From: JBCDJG01 sp038748065
GTDB taxonomy: Bacteria; Pseudomonadota; Gammaproteobacteria; Pseudomonadales; Halieaceae
NCBI GenBank assembly: GCA_038748065.1
Contig: JBCDJG010000032.1
Location: forward strand, 1-53,575
Direction: 5' to 3'
Length of the DNA: 53,575 bases
Shown here: positions 1-8,376 of the stretch, piece after piece
How the letters are laid out: every line of letters begins with the position of its first letter
Numbering within the stretch: position 1 is the stretch's first letter
Notes under the pieces: model-generated
What the model was told of the DNA's origin: nothing
Seen by the model: the letters and a program-made list of their open reading frames with translations, nothing else
The model's database searches: none
Translations under genes and position numbers: made by a program

Positions 1-298
1 GCCCCTGGTTCGCGAGCTCGTCCATTGTTGGCATATTGATCTTGCCACCGTAGGGCGACCAGGCCCCGAGGCCCGTATCGTCATACAATACAAACAGAAT
101 GTTGGGTGAATCTTCAGGTGCAGCTTTGGGAATAAATGGGGTCCAGTCTGACTGGGAATCCCGGACGTCTAGTTCAATCTTCCCCTCGAATCCGGGGTAG
201 CCAAGGGGTTCTTTCATCTCAGGCGCGGGTTGCGCGTTGGCCATCGCAGCGGCCGTAATCAGGGTGGCGGCACTCAGAATCGCGTAAACGAGTCTCAT
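1..298 (-). CDS. Arylsulfatase, N-terminal part (cut by window edge)
   Basis: I translated the first 99 residues by hand from an ATG at 298. Residues 1-22 form a Sec-type signal peptide ending near ANA, so the enzyme is probably periplasmic. Residues 65-76 read PNILFVLYDDTG, the classic start of the sulfatase fold, in which the two Asp residues bind the active-site metal. A conserved-looking NMPTMDELANQG follows. The Cys/Ser that would be turned into formylglycine lies beyond the window, so the substrate (aryl, steroid or sugar sulfate) cannot be inferred. The gene diverges from the AraC regulator that starts 115 bp away, a common regulator/target arrangement, though regulation is only inferred. 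The family call is firm; a phosphonate hydrolase of the same fold is the main alternative. Confidence 0.85.
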   Translation of the reverse strand, partial: MRLVYAILSAATLITAAAMANAQPAPEMKEPLGYPGFEGKIELDVRDSQSDWTPFIPKAAPEDSPNILFVLYDDTGLGAWSPYGGKINMPTMDELANQG

Positions 299-413
299 CT
301 CAGGCTCCAATCGATTTGGTTAATGTAGGCTGGACGTAACACAGCCAAGTAAGAATAGCGCTCGCCATTAGGCTATTCTTGTCATCTCATGCCACTTCTG
401 GAGGTTTTGTTGT

Positions 414-1463
414 ATGAACAGTCGCTTCATCCCGGTAACAAGCGCCAGCGGCATTGGTCCGCTGCCGCATGTTCTCAAAAAAGTGGCTGGCGCCGGGGCG
501 TTGGAATCGGTGTTCAAAGCGACGGGATTGCCTTTGTCACTGATAGGACACCCCGATCAAAAAATCCCAATGGCGGCAATGATCGCCCTGTTTCACGAGG
601 GTGAAAAAGCCGCTGCTGATGAACTTTTCGGACTGCGCGTGGGCTTGGAAATGAAGCCGGGTGCCTACGGCTTGTGGACTCGCTACTCAGGCCAGGGCAA
701 GACAGCGGCTAATGCATTAGCAAGGCTGTGCCAGACCATTGGGGCGCATCAATCCGGCGGGGCGATGAACGTATGTCAAAGGGGCGAGTTCAGTGAATGG
801 AATTACTATATCCACGGTAGAGACAAGCACGGCATTCGGTCGCATGCAGAACATGTAGTGCCTGTGATGGTTGGTTTTCTGCGCCCGTTTTTGGGTGACA
901 ACTGGATACCCGACAGTGTTGGCTTGCCATTCGACGATGATGGCCTCAGCACCCGCAGGGCAGATTTGCTGCCTACAAAGTGGTTTTATTCACGGGACGC
1001 TATCACCCTTATGTTTCCTTCCAAGCTGCTACGAAGCACGCGACGCGACCAGCCAGATCCGGAGCCAAGAATCTATACTCGCGTAGAGCTCTACGCAGAG
1101 CGCTCTCTGAAAGAGGCGTTGTCGCCGGAAAACGCCGTTCGAAGCATCATTCAGCTACGCCTTATGGACGGCAGTGTTGATATCGATGGCGCAGCCAGGC
1201 TATCCGGGCAGAGTCTTCGCACATTTCAGCGCACTCTGGACCGGACTGGCACGTCGTATTCTGAACTTCTCACACAGGTTCGGAAGCAACGTGCGATCGC
1301 TTTGTTGCATGAAAGTGAGCTGTCGATAATGGAAATCGGCCTTCAGCTAGGTTTCTCAGACGCGGCCAACTTCACTCGGGCTTTTCGTGCCTGGACTGGC
1401 ATAAATCCCTCGCGTGCTCGCGCTAACTTAGCCTCGCTAAGGCGCCATGCGACCGAGCTGTAA
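414..1463 (+). CDS. AraC-family transcriptional regulator
   Basis: This is a 349-residue regulator. The N-terminal ~200 residues resemble the arabinose-binding-like effector domain found in OruR/ArgR-type AraC proteins of proteobacteria. The C-terminal ~95 residues carry two helix-turn-helix motifs. The second is clear in the stretch from LHESELSIMEIG through LGFSDAANFTRAFRAW to GINPSRAR, the family signature. It is divergent from the arylsulfatase gene across a 115 bp spacer, so it plausibly controls that gene, possibly with a sterol- or lipid-derived ligand; this is inference. No DNA site is obvious in the spacer. The ATG at 414 puts the protein at the usual length for this subfamily (about 330-350 residues). 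Confidence 0.9.
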   Translation: MNSRFIPVTSASGIGPLPHVLKKVAGAGALESVFKATGLPLSLIGHPDQKIPMAAMIALFHEGEKAAADELFGLRVGLEMKPGAYGLWTRYSGQGKTAANALARLCQTIGAHQSGGAMNVCQRGEFSEWNYYIHGRDKHGIRSHAEHVVPVMVGFLRPFLGDNWIPDSVGLPFDDDGLSTRRADLLPTKWFYSRDAITLMFPSKLLRSTRRDQPDPEPRIYTRVELYAERSLKEALSPENAVRSIIQLRLMDGSVDIDGAARLSGQSLRTFQRTLDRTGTSYSELLTQVRKQRAIALLHESELSIMEIGLQLGFSDAANFTRAFRAWTGINPSRARANLASLRRHATEL

Positions 1464-1811
1464 CTTGACCGCCCCGTATTGAAGGCCCCATGAGTTCTCT
1501 CGAGAGTCAATCTGACGGAAGGGTCTCTGGTTCCGATATTGTCTAGCTAGTGGCTTGGGGAAGAGCAGCCCTACAACGGACGGCAGCTTCTGGTCCTTAA
1601 ACAGACGTTTAATCATCTCTGAAGTATGCCGCCTTTGAGGTGAAAGCGGCCCCCAATGGCCCACCACCCAACACGTAGGCAACATTAGTTAACTGGCGCC
1701 TTTTCGCAATCGATCCCCTGGCTCCGCTAATCGAGGCCGCCGCACACCATGCTGGTTTGACTTCCCAGGGGTTCGTTCAGCCAATTAAGTTCGATATCCT
1801 TCCATACCATC
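1464..1811. other. Intergenic region with no recognised feature
   Basis: This 348 bp stretch separates the AraC regulator from the MDR oxidoreductase. I found no tRNA-like fold, no hairpin followed by a T-run, and no convincing -35/-10 pair. An 82-codon open frame on the minus strand overlaps the end of the regulator, but its composition (rich in Arg, Pro, Trp and Gln) and lack of family features suggest it is not a gene. The promoter for the downstream gene should lie here but cannot be placed. Confidence 0.5.
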
Positions 1812-2768
1812 ATGCGAGCGATTGGATACCAGTTCACCGAGGGCCGTTCCACTCCCTCTGTTATGCCTCTGGAGCTGCAAGCGCCTGAAGCAAAACCAGG
1901 CGACGTGCTGGTTCGCGTGCATTTCGCAGGCCTTAGCAACTTCGACCGCGAGACTTCACAGGGTAAGCGAAAGCGCGCGCTGAAACGCCTGATGAAAAAG
2001 ATGCCCGTTGTTTCCGGCATCGAGATGGCCGGCATCGTAGAAGTGGGTAACGAGCACTTCAAGCCCGGCGACAGAGTCGTTGCCTATACCAACGTACTGC
2101 GAGGTCCATTCTTTCACGCCGATTACGTGGTCGTACCCGCAACAAAGTTGGCCCATGTGCCTGACAGTCTATCGCTGGAGGGCGCTGCATCGATTGTTGG
2201 AGGCGCGTTAACCTCGATCACTGCGCTGGAGCGCATCGGGAGCATCGGCGCCGGTCAAAACGTACTGGTGACAGGGGCGACGGGCAGTGTCGGTAGCACC
2301 GCAGTCCAGCTCGCCTCGCACCTAGGCGCACGCGTGACGGGCGTATGTCATTCATCAAAGACGGGCCTCCTCATTGAGATCGGCGCAGCAGCGGCCTTCG
2401 CCTATGACAATAACGAAAAGCCACCGCAAAACGAGCAGTTCGACCTTGTATTCGATACCGCGCCATCCCTGGGATTCGTCGCCAGCATGGGATACCTCAA
2501 ACGCGGCGGAACCTTCGTCTCGACGATGCCGCTGCAGGACCTTGTGGGATTCTTGCGCAGCCTGTTCTCCAGCAAAAAGTCGGGCTTTCTGATGGAAATT
2601 GATACCGATAGGCAGCGCATGGCGCGCCTGTATGAACTCATGTCCGCTGGCGTATTCAGCGAGTTAATCGACAGCATCTATCCACTCGCCGACGCCAGCG
2701 ATGCATTCGCTCATCAACTCGGTCGCGGCAAGCACGGTAAAATTCTGATCGATTTTTCAGGCGGCTAG
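1812..2768 (+). CDS. Zinc-free MDR-family NAD(P)H:quinone oxidoreductase-like protein
   Basis: A 318-residue medium-chain dehydrogenase/reductase. The N-terminal GroES-like half contains GDVLVRVHFAGLSNFD and KPGDRVVAY. The Rossmann half has the nucleotide-binding loop LVTGATGSVGSTAVQLA at about residues 152-168. The cysteine/glutamate cluster of zinc alcohol dehydrogenases is absent, which points to the quinone-oxidoreductase/enoyl-reductase branch that uses NADPH and no metal. The substrate is unknown. It appears monocistronic. The start at 1812 has only a weak ribosome binding site, so translation may begin elsewhere, although GYQF after MRAI is typical of the family N-terminus. Confidence 0.85.
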   Translation: MRAIGYQFTEGRSTPSVMPLELQAPEAKPGDVLVRVHFAGLSNFDRETSQGKRKRALKRLMKKMPVVSGIEMAGIVEVGNEHFKPGDRVVAYTNVLRGPFFHADYVVVPATKLAHVPDSLSLEGAASIVGGALTSITALERIGSIGAGQNVLVTGATGSVGSTAVQLASHLGARVTGVCHSSKTGLLIEIGAAAAFAYDNNEKPPQNEQFDLVFDTAPSLGFVASMGYLKRGGTFVSTMPLQDLVGFLRSLFSSKKSGFLMEIDTDRQRMARLYELMSAGVFSELIDSIYPLADASDAFAHQLGRGKHGKILIDFSGG

Positions 2769-2988
2769 CCTGGCGTCGTTTTTCAGTTGCACTTCATCAG
2801 CGCGCACTACGAAACTCGCTGGCTATGTTTTCTGGCCAAAGTGATGCAGACTGCGCTCCGAGCACACCAACACTCTCAGCTGCCTACGGCTTCTCCTCCG
2901 GATTGGCCCTAATCGCTGGAGACACCGGCTCAGTGGGGCCGCGGTAAAAGCCCCTGTGCCTCAAGCCATAACTCGAATATAACGCTCG

Positions 2989-4110
2989 ATGAAAATCGCC
3001 TACCTGAATGCAAAGTACCGTTTCCCCGCCATTAGCGGCGGCCACGTCCATGTCGCCCAATTTGTAGAGAATCTCCTCGCGCTGGGTCACGAAGTCTGGA
3101 TGGATGCGGAGCATCGACACCCCCGGGCGAATCCCCTCCCCGCTCGAGATTTATCGGCGCGCCTTGTCGATATGGACGTGGTTTACGTGCGCGTCACCTA
3201 TCGGCTTCCGGAAATTTGCCGATTGGTCCTGCCGCTGGAAAATTCCAAGGCCTCACGGCCGATATTCGTTTGGGAGTTCAACGTCCATCCGAGTTTCGGC
3301 AGCGTTAAGGGGCTGAGCGATTCACAGATAGAACAGAACATCGATGCGTTTAAGCTCTATGCGCCGGGCTGTGATCTGGCTGTGTGTGTTTCCGATACGC
3401 TCCGGGATTATGTCAGCAAGGCATTGGGCATCAATCACGTGGTCACGGTGGCCAACGCATCGGACCCCGAGCTGGTCAGCCCACAGGCCAAACCACACGC
3501 GAGCATAGTCTCCGAGCCTGATCTGCTGAATGTCGTCTGGGTCGGCAGTGCCAACCTCGACTGGCACAATCTAGCGCTAGTGCTGGATACCGCAAGGCAC
3601 ATGGAAAAGGCGCATAGCGATACGCGAATCCACTTCCACCTTTTTGGTAAGGAATTTGATGCGCGTCAGGCGCTGCCATCGAATGTGACCTACCATGGCC
3701 CGGCCCCTTATCACGATCTCCCGCAGTGGCTCGCCGCGATGGACGTTGGCCTCGCGCTCTATCACCCAGGGCCTGCAGACTACAACTCACCGATGAAGCT
3801 CTTTGATTACATGGCCAGTGGTCTGGCCGTAATCGGTTCAGAACACCCGCAGCTTCGTCAGATTTTTTCGGAGTGCGGTCAAGCTGAGCTGCTCCTGCCT
3901 AGCAATGACCCCGAGGCGCTCGCGGATATGCTGAATGAGCTCTCCGATGATCGCGATCGCATCGCACGCCATGGTCGCATGGCTCGGGAATTGGTCATCA
4001 GCAAGTACAACTGGAAAACGGTAGTAAGTACCATACTCGGTGAAATTCAATCATGCCTTACACCGGGCGAGACGCATGGCTTGGCGGTCAGGGCGCAACG
4101 TGATACATGA
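2989..4110 (+). CDS. Glycosyltransferase of the GT4 (GT-B) type
   Basis: A 373-residue protein with two Rossmann-like halves. The N-terminus MKIAYLNAKYRFPAISGG followed by HVHVAQFVENLLALGHEV is the usual acceptor domain start of GT4 enzymes, with a glycine-rich loop then a helix. The C-terminal donor half contains VVWVGSANLDWHN, HLFGKEF, VTYHGPAPYHDLPQWLAAMDVGL and SPMKLFDYMASGLAVIGS. The last two correspond to the nucleotide-sugar site and the E-x7-E-like region of the family. It probably transfers a sugar from a nucleotide donor to a cell-surface glycan; donor and acceptor cannot be read from the sequence. It converges on the NodZ-like glycosyltransferase 13 bp downstream, and the two may serve the same glycan. 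Confidence 0.85.
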   Translation: MKIAYLNAKYRFPAISGGHVHVAQFVENLLALGHEVWMDAEHRHPRANPLPARDLSARLVDMDVVYVRVTYRLPEICRLVLPLENSKASRPIFVWEFNVHPSFGSVKGLSDSQIEQNIDAFKLYAPGCDLAVCVSDTLRDYVSKALGINHVVTVANASDPELVSPQAKPHASIVSEPDLLNVVWVGSANLDWHNLALVLDTARHMEKAHSDTRIHFHLFGKEFDARQALPSNVTYHGPAPYHDLPQWLAAMDVGLALYHPGPADYNSPMKLFDYMASGLAVIGSEHPQLRQIFSECGQAELLLPSNDPEALADMLNELSDDRDRIARHGRMARELVISKYNWKTVVSTILGEIQSCLTPGETHGLAVRAQRDT

Positions 4111-4123
4111 TGCAGCTGCCTTG

Positions 4124-5131
4124 CTATCCGTTATTGTGCATCAAGTGATCGAGGGATCCAGACCAGCTAAAGCGCGTCTTGAACAACGGGAAAAACGTGA
4201 ATTGGCTATCCGTGTGAATCAGCGCATCACAGCGCGATAACAACAGCATTTCAGCCAGTGCTATCACGGCCAGATCAGCTTTTGGTTTGCCGGTGTGCAT
4301 CGCGCCCTCACCTCGCGCAGGCAGGCTTTTCGGAAAGGTAATAACGTTCGAGAGCCGTTCCCTAAAATACTCCTGAACGTCGATACTGTCCGTGCACAGG
4401 AAGAGGCTGAACGGCAGACTGTTTACCTGTTTCAGCTGATCCAGCGCAGCCTCGCAATGATCCAACAGGTCCTCCGGCTCGTTGCCCAATCGGCCATCAA
4501 TGGTGCTGAGTTCACCGTTGCCATGCCGCACGTGCAAACCAACCACGCGTCGCTGGCCAAAATGCTCGGCAGCAAAGTCCTCAACAAGGTTGGACACCGC
4601 GGCCGTCTCTATCAGGTGCTCGACAAACTCCTCAACAACATCGCGGGGCGGAAAGCGAGAAAAGCTGCGATCTTTATCAGTGGGCCCATCACGGAGCCCG
4701 TGGTGAAAAACCACCGTTGGCGCCTCAACATCGTCGCCACGATGGGCCAGGTCGTATTGCAGAGCTCTGCTGGACTGTATTTCCGGGTAGGCCGCATCCA
4801 GAATATCGTTTCGCATATAGCGCTCTGGAATCACATGGATGTTTTGCTGATTCCACCCCGCCGGATAAAAGGGCGCTTCGAAGGGGAACGTGCTCACCTG
4901 ATGCCCGGTTACGATCGGCACATCAGCAATCGAGGAGCGATTCTCAAACAGCAGGTCGAAGAGATTTTCGCTTGCGTCGGCTAAATACATCGAGTTTCGC
5001 CAGTCAATCAGCAGGCAGCGATTGGTGCGCCTGGCGAAATACCAGGCGGAGAACAACGATATGAGGCATGCGCCCAATCCAGCAATTCGTTTTGATACTA
5101 CGGCGCGCAAAAAAGTATGAACTCCCCACAT
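4124..5131 (-). CDS. NodZ-like GT23 alpha-1,6-fucosyltransferase homologue
   Basis: About 335 residues. The sequence follows rhizobial NodZ closely in layout, as I recall that family: an N-terminal glycine loop then SLFSAWYFARRTNR and LLIDWRNSMYL, a proline/aromatic stretch at FPFEAPFYPAGWN, the donor motif VVGLHVRHGNGE (His and two basic residues near positions 200-203), and LFLCTDS plus a C-terminal LLLSRCDALIHTDSQFT. NodZ transfers fucose from GDP-fucose to the reducing GlcNAc of chitin oligosaccharides. Here no nodABC-type genes are near, so the acceptor is unknown, perhaps a surface glycan. The ATG at 5131 was chosen because it places the strand before the glycine loop; a TTG at 5146 or, with a GGGGAG ahead of it, a TTG at 5110 are alternatives. 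Confidence 0.78.
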   Translation of the reverse strand: MWGVHTFLRAVVSKRIAGLGACLISLFSAWYFARRTNRCLLIDWRNSMYLADASENLFDLLFENRSSIADVPIVTGHQVSTFPFEAPFYPAGWNQQNIHVIPERYMRNDILDAAYPEIQSSRALQYDLAHRGDDVEAPTVVFHHGLRDGPTDKDRSFSRFPPRDVVEEFVEHLIETAAVSNLVEDFAAEHFGQRRVVGLHVRHGNGELSTIDGRLGNEPEDLLDHCEAALDQLKQVNSLPFSLFLCTDSIDVQEYFRERLSNVITFPKSLPARGEGAMHTGKPKADLAVIALAEMLLLSRCDALIHTDSQFTFFPLFKTRFSWSGSLDHLMHNNG

Positions 5132-5242
5132 CAGCAACAAGGTCAACGTCTACAGCGAGATGAGCGCAAACTGCCGTAGTGCGAGGACCCGACGTTGCCC
5201 TCACTGGCGCGCGAGTTTCTTGTAAATATTTTCCTATGTCAA

Positions 5243-5270
5243 TTGACTGCCGCTCAGCGGCAGATATAGT
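5243..5270 (+). promoter_or_regulatory. Sigma-70-type promoter with palindromic operator in the spacer
   Basis: TTGACT (5243-5248) and TATAGT (5265-5270) are separated by 16 bp and match the -35 and -10 consensus at five of six and five of six positions. A perfect inverted repeat, CTGCCGCT-C-AGCGGCAG (5247-5263), fills the spacer. That is the position expected for a repressor site that blocks RNA polymerase. The predicted start of transcription is about 35 bp before the TTG start of the dioxygenase. Seen directly: the hexamers and the palindrome. Inferred: that they are used and bound by a dimeric regulator. Confidence 0.55.
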
Positions 5271-5310
5271 GCGTCAGTCGCGACAAGGGCCATAGCAAAG
5301 GTGTTTCCCA

Positions 5311-6228
5311 TTGAAACGTGCGAATGAGTTTGACGTTATAGCAACGGGCAGCGCCCTGGGCGCCGAGGTGCGCGGTATTGACCTCTCCAAGCGCCTTTCG
5401 GCCAATCAGATACAAGAGCTTGAGTCTGCCTGGGCCGAGCATCTGGTCTTGCTTGTGCGTAACCAGGCACTCGATGACGCCGACCTCGTGCGCCTGACGC
5501 AGTGCTTTGGGGGCCCCCAGGCCAGCGGAAGACTGAAAAGCGAGGGCATCAGCAGCACCCATTTAGGTGATGCCAACTCTCCACAGAGGATGGTGAGCCA
5601 TGTGTCAAATCTCGGCAAGCAAGGCAGTGGCAAGAACCTCGTCCACACGAGCGGCTCTTCAGCGCTGAGATGGCACTCCGATAACTCCTACGCGGAAATA
5701 CCGCCTAAGGGAACCGTATTGTGGGCTGACACGGTACCCGGCGACGATTCTGGGCGGACCTTGTTCTGCAATATGATCCAGGCCTATCAGGAGCTGCCAG
5801 ACGACACCAAGGCGCTGATCGAGGGCAAGCACACGAAGCAAGACAGCTCTCGCAACATGGCGGGCAAGCTCTTGCCAGGCTGGACGCTGCCAGCGTCGCT
5901 CAACGACATCGCAGGCGCCGAACATCCGCTCTCACAGATTCACCCGCCCAGCGGTAAAAGGGCCTTATTCCTGGGTCGTCGCATCGACTATCCATCTACC
6001 TATATTACCGAGATGCCCACCGCCGACGGCGAGGCCGTTCTGGATCTGCTGTGGTCGCACGCAACCCAGGAGAAATTTGTCTGGTCTCATTCGTGGCAAC
6101 GGGGCGACTTGGTTCTGTGGGATAACCGGGCGGTCATGCACTGCAGAACCCCTATTAATCCAGAGAGGCTGCGCTTCTTTCGTCGCATTCTGATCAAGGG
6201 CGAGCCGGTGGTGACAGCCTGGGCCTAA
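5311..6228 (+). CDS. TauD/TfdA-family Fe(II)/2-oxoglutarate dioxygenase
   Basis: A 305-residue member of the TauD/TfdA family, which couples decarboxylation of 2-oxoglutarate to hydroxylation of a substrate. The N-terminus GSALGAEVRGIDLSKRL is the family start. The iron ligands are His122 and Asp124 in LRWHSDNSY and His277 in NRAVMHCRTP; the 2-oxoglutarate-binding Arg is in LRFFRRILI near 291. It is less like taurine dioxygenase than the second TauD-type protein in this window and may act on a phenoxy-, carboxylate- or xenobiotic-type substrate; this cannot be decided. The TTG start was chosen because it precedes the conserved N-terminus and the only nearby ATG is out of frame. It sits behind a promoter with a palindromic operator. 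Confidence 0.88.
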   Translation: MKRANEFDVIATGSALGAEVRGIDLSKRLSANQIQELESAWAEHLVLLVRNQALDDADLVRLTQCFGGPQASGRLKSEGISSTHLGDANSPQRMVSHVSNLGKQGSGKNLVHTSGSSALRWHSDNSYAEIPPKGTVLWADTVPGDDSGRTLFCNMIQAYQELPDDTKALIEGKHTKQDSSRNMAGKLLPGWTLPASLNDIAGAEHPLSQIHPPSGKRALFLGRRIDYPSTYITEMPTADGEAVLDLLWSHATQEKFVWSHSWQRGDLVLWDNRAVMHCRTPINPERLRFFRRILIKGEPVVTAWA

Positions 6229-6253
6229 GACGCCGAATCAACCTTCTGGCGTA

Positions 6254-7120
6254 TCACTGATCCTCACGCGTACCAAACTGCCTAGCTAATTCGAGAATGC
6301 CCTCTCCCACAGTGCGGTACCACACCGAAAGATAGTCACCATTCTGATCTCGCGTGGTCGTTTGCCCCTCACGGGTGATCGCAACAAGTCTTTCGAGCGC
6401 ATCCCGCGCGTAGTCGACTTCTTGCCGACTAGGCGTGTATACACGGTGAATAACATCGATATGGGAGGGATGGATCGTCATCCGCCCGAAGAACCCTGCT
6501 TGTTTACCCGCAAGGGTTGATTGCTCGTACTCATCGAGGTCGCTTGCTATACCAAATGAACCCTGTATCGGTGGGCGAAGCCCATGGGCGCGCGAAACAA
6601 GCAGGAGTTGCATGCGAATGGGGTCAAGGTTGTCTCTGGCGCAGCCTAGTTCGATACTCAGGTCGCGCTCGCCGATGCCGATAAACTCGATCATGGAGTC
6701 CGCACGGGCAATCTCCGGCAGATTCAGCACGCCTTCAGCGCGCTCGATCTGTAGCTGCACGCCTCCCTCGAACCCGATGTCGCGCAAGCGCTGGCAAAGC
6801 TGAGCGACTTCCTCTGCACGACGGACTTTCGGTATCCTGACCCCTGTGATCGCTAACCCGGCCAAGGCCTCGATGTCAGCCTCGGCCAGACCGGATTCCA
6901 GCGAATTGATGCGAACAAACACCGGCTTCGGCAGGTCCGCCCGCAACAAATCGGATACAAGCTCGCGGGCTTCCGTCTTTCGGCTCTCTGCAACGCCGTC
7001 CTCCAGATCAATAGTTACGGCATCGGCTTCACTGACGAGGGCCTTCTCATACAGCTCCGGTTTTGTCGCCGGCGCGTAAAGGTAACTTCGGCATAGCGGC
7101 AAGGTCCAATCTCTTTGCAA
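6254..7120 (-). CDS. HpcH/HpaI aldolase / citrate-lyase beta-subunit-like (CitE-like) lyase
   Basis: A 288-residue TIM-barrel protein of the CitE family, which cleaves or forms C-C bonds in citryl-, malyl- or related beta-hydroxyacyl-CoA esters with a divalent metal. The features are an N-terminal RSYLYAPATKPELYEKA, the metal/acid motif TIDLEDGVAESRKTEAR, the barrel strand QLQIERAEGV (Glu metal ligand) and IGIGERDLSIELG with the second acidic ligand. A C-terminal SRQEVDYARDALE helix is typical. There are no citrate lyase alpha or gamma genes nearby, so it is probably a stand-alone lyase or thioesterase of the malyl/citramalyl-CoA type. It converges with the dioxygenase 25 bp away and is divergent from dusA. 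Confidence 0.87.
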   Translation of the reverse strand: MQRDWTLPLCRSYLYAPATKPELYEKALVSEADAVTIDLEDGVAESRKTEARELVSDLLRADLPKPVFVRINSLESGLAEADIEALAGLAITGVRIPKVRRAEEVAQLCQRLRDIGFEGGVQLQIERAEGVLNLPEIARADSMIEFIGIGERDLSIELGCARDNLDPIRMQLLLVSRAHGLRPPIQGSFGIASDLDEYEQSTLAGKQAGFFGRMTIHPSHIDVIHRVYTPSRQEVDYARDALERLVAITREGQTTTRDQNGDYLSVWYRTVGEGILELARQFGTREDQ

Positions 7121-7304
7121 TTCAGCATTCTCCGGGCTGTGTTAGATTCGCCAGCATGATCCAAGGGTGGCAGTCAGGCTCCTTGATCGCCGTGGCAGCA
7201 GGATTTTACCGGATATCTCACCGAGCTTGGAGTTGAACTTGTTCTGATCGCCGCACTCTTGCCTTCACAGGCCACAGCGCGTTACTGTCCTTGGGAAAAG
7301 GCGC

Positions 7305-7333
7305 TTGATAGAATCAAGAAATTGCTTTAATTT
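7305..7333 (+). promoter_or_regulatory. Candidate promoter for dusA
   Basis: TTGATA (7305-7310) and TAATTT (7328-7333) are 17 bp apart in a conspicuously AT-rich tract just before dusA. The -10 match is modest. A small inverted repeat CTTGAT-AGA-ATCAAG (7304-7318) overlaps the -35 side. This would also drive the downstream transaldolase and TerB-like genes, which follow with little space. The assignment rests only on spacing and composition. Confidence 0.35.
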
Positions 7334-7356
7334 AGCTATTTAACTTACTGTTTTTA

Positions 7357-8364
7357 ATGACTTTAAACCGTTTATTTTCCATCGCTCCCATGATGGACTG
7401 GAGTGATCGACACTGCCGTTACTTTTGGCGCCTGCTTAGCGGTGAGGCCCTCCTCTACACCGAAATGGTGACGACGGGGGCTCTCATCCATGGCGACCGC
7501 GACCGTTTCCTGGCCTTTAACGGCGAAGAGCATCCGCTCGCGCTGCAACTCGGCGGGTCCAACCCGGATGATCTCGCTCGTTGTGCCGACTGGGCCCAGA
7601 GCCACGGCTTCGACGAGGTGAACCTGAACTGTGGCTGCCCTTCGGACCGCGTACAATCGGGTGTATTTGGCGCCTGCCTGATGGCCCAGCCGGAGCTCGT
7701 AGCGCAGTGTGTGCGCGCCATGGTGCAAGCCAGCGACCTCCCGGTCACGGTTAAGCATCGCATCGGGATAGATGCCATGGAGTCCTACGAAGAATTAGTC
7801 GCCTTCGTCGAGCCCATCGCCGACGCGGGCTGCGAGGTATTCATCGTGCATGCGCGCAAGGCATGGCTGCAGGGCCTGTCGCCCAAAGAGAATCGGGAAA
7901 TTCCCCCGCTCAACTATCCTTGGGTGTATCAACTGAAAAAGGATTTTCCAAGCCTGACGATCGTTATCAACGGCGGCATTAACAGCCTTGATGACTGTCG
8001 CTCTCACTTGCTGCACGTCGACGGCGTCATGATCGGCAGAGAGGCCTACCAGAACCCCTGGATGCTGGAAGCTGTTGATCGCGAGCTCTTTGGGATAGAC
8101 AACGCCCTGCGCAGCCGCGAAGATATCGCAGCGGCCTTCCTGCCCTACGTTGAACGGCAGCTCGCCAGCGGCGTGTCCTTGCACCACATGACGCGCCACG
8201 TCCTCGGCCTCTTCCAGGGAGTTCCAGGTGCGCGGAGGTTTCGCAGGCACCTGAGTGAAAACGCTTATCGGCCCGGCGCGGGCCTAAGCGTGCTGCAGGA
8301 TGCGTTAGCAAAAATCAGCGAAACAAGCAGACCCAACTCAAGCGAAAACACGAACGCCGCCTGA
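7357..8364 (+). CDS. dusA: tRNA-dihydrouridine(20/20a) synthase DusA
   Basis: A 335-residue flavoenzyme that reduces uridine to dihydrouridine in the D-loop of tRNA. The Dus signature is plain: FSIAPMMDWSDRHCRYFWRLL at the start (FMN site), LQLGGSNPDDLARCA, the active-site LNCGCPSDRVQSGVFGACLM with the catalytic Cys, VKHRIGID, FIVHARKAWLQGLSPKENR and the phosphate-binding VINGGI...VDGVMIGREAYQNPW. The ARKAWLQGLSPKENREIPPL stretch is characteristic of DusA rather than DusB or DusC. It is followed 12 bp later by the transaldolase gene, so the two are probably cotranscribed. Confidence 0.95.
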   Translation: MTLNRLFSIAPMMDWSDRHCRYFWRLLSGEALLYTEMVTTGALIHGDRDRFLAFNGEEHPLALQLGGSNPDDLARCADWAQSHGFDEVNLNCGCPSDRVQSGVFGACLMAQPELVAQCVRAMVQASDLPVTVKHRIGIDAMESYEELVAFVEPIADAGCEVFIVHARKAWLQGLSPKENREIPPLNYPWVYQLKKDFPSLTIVINGGINSLDDCRSHLLHVDGVMIGREAYQNPWMLEAVDRELFGIDNALRSREDIAAAFLPYVERQLASGVSLHHMTRHVLGLFQGVPGARRFRRHLSENAYRPGAGLSVLQDALAKISETSRPNSSENTNAA

Positions 8365-8376
8365 TGGAATTGAAGA

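Noticed and set aside
1437..1685. 82-codon minus-strand open frame after the AraC gene
   Set aside because: No binding site, motif or plausible composition.
2753..2805. Possible terminator after the MDR oxidoreductase (AGGC-GGCTA-GCCT, then TTTTT)
   Set aside because: The stem is only four base pairs and the T-run begins seven bases after it.
4295..4984. Plus-strand open frame of 229 codons opposite the NodZ-like gene
   Set aside because: The minus-strand frame carries the GT23 motifs; the opposite frame has no recognisable domain.
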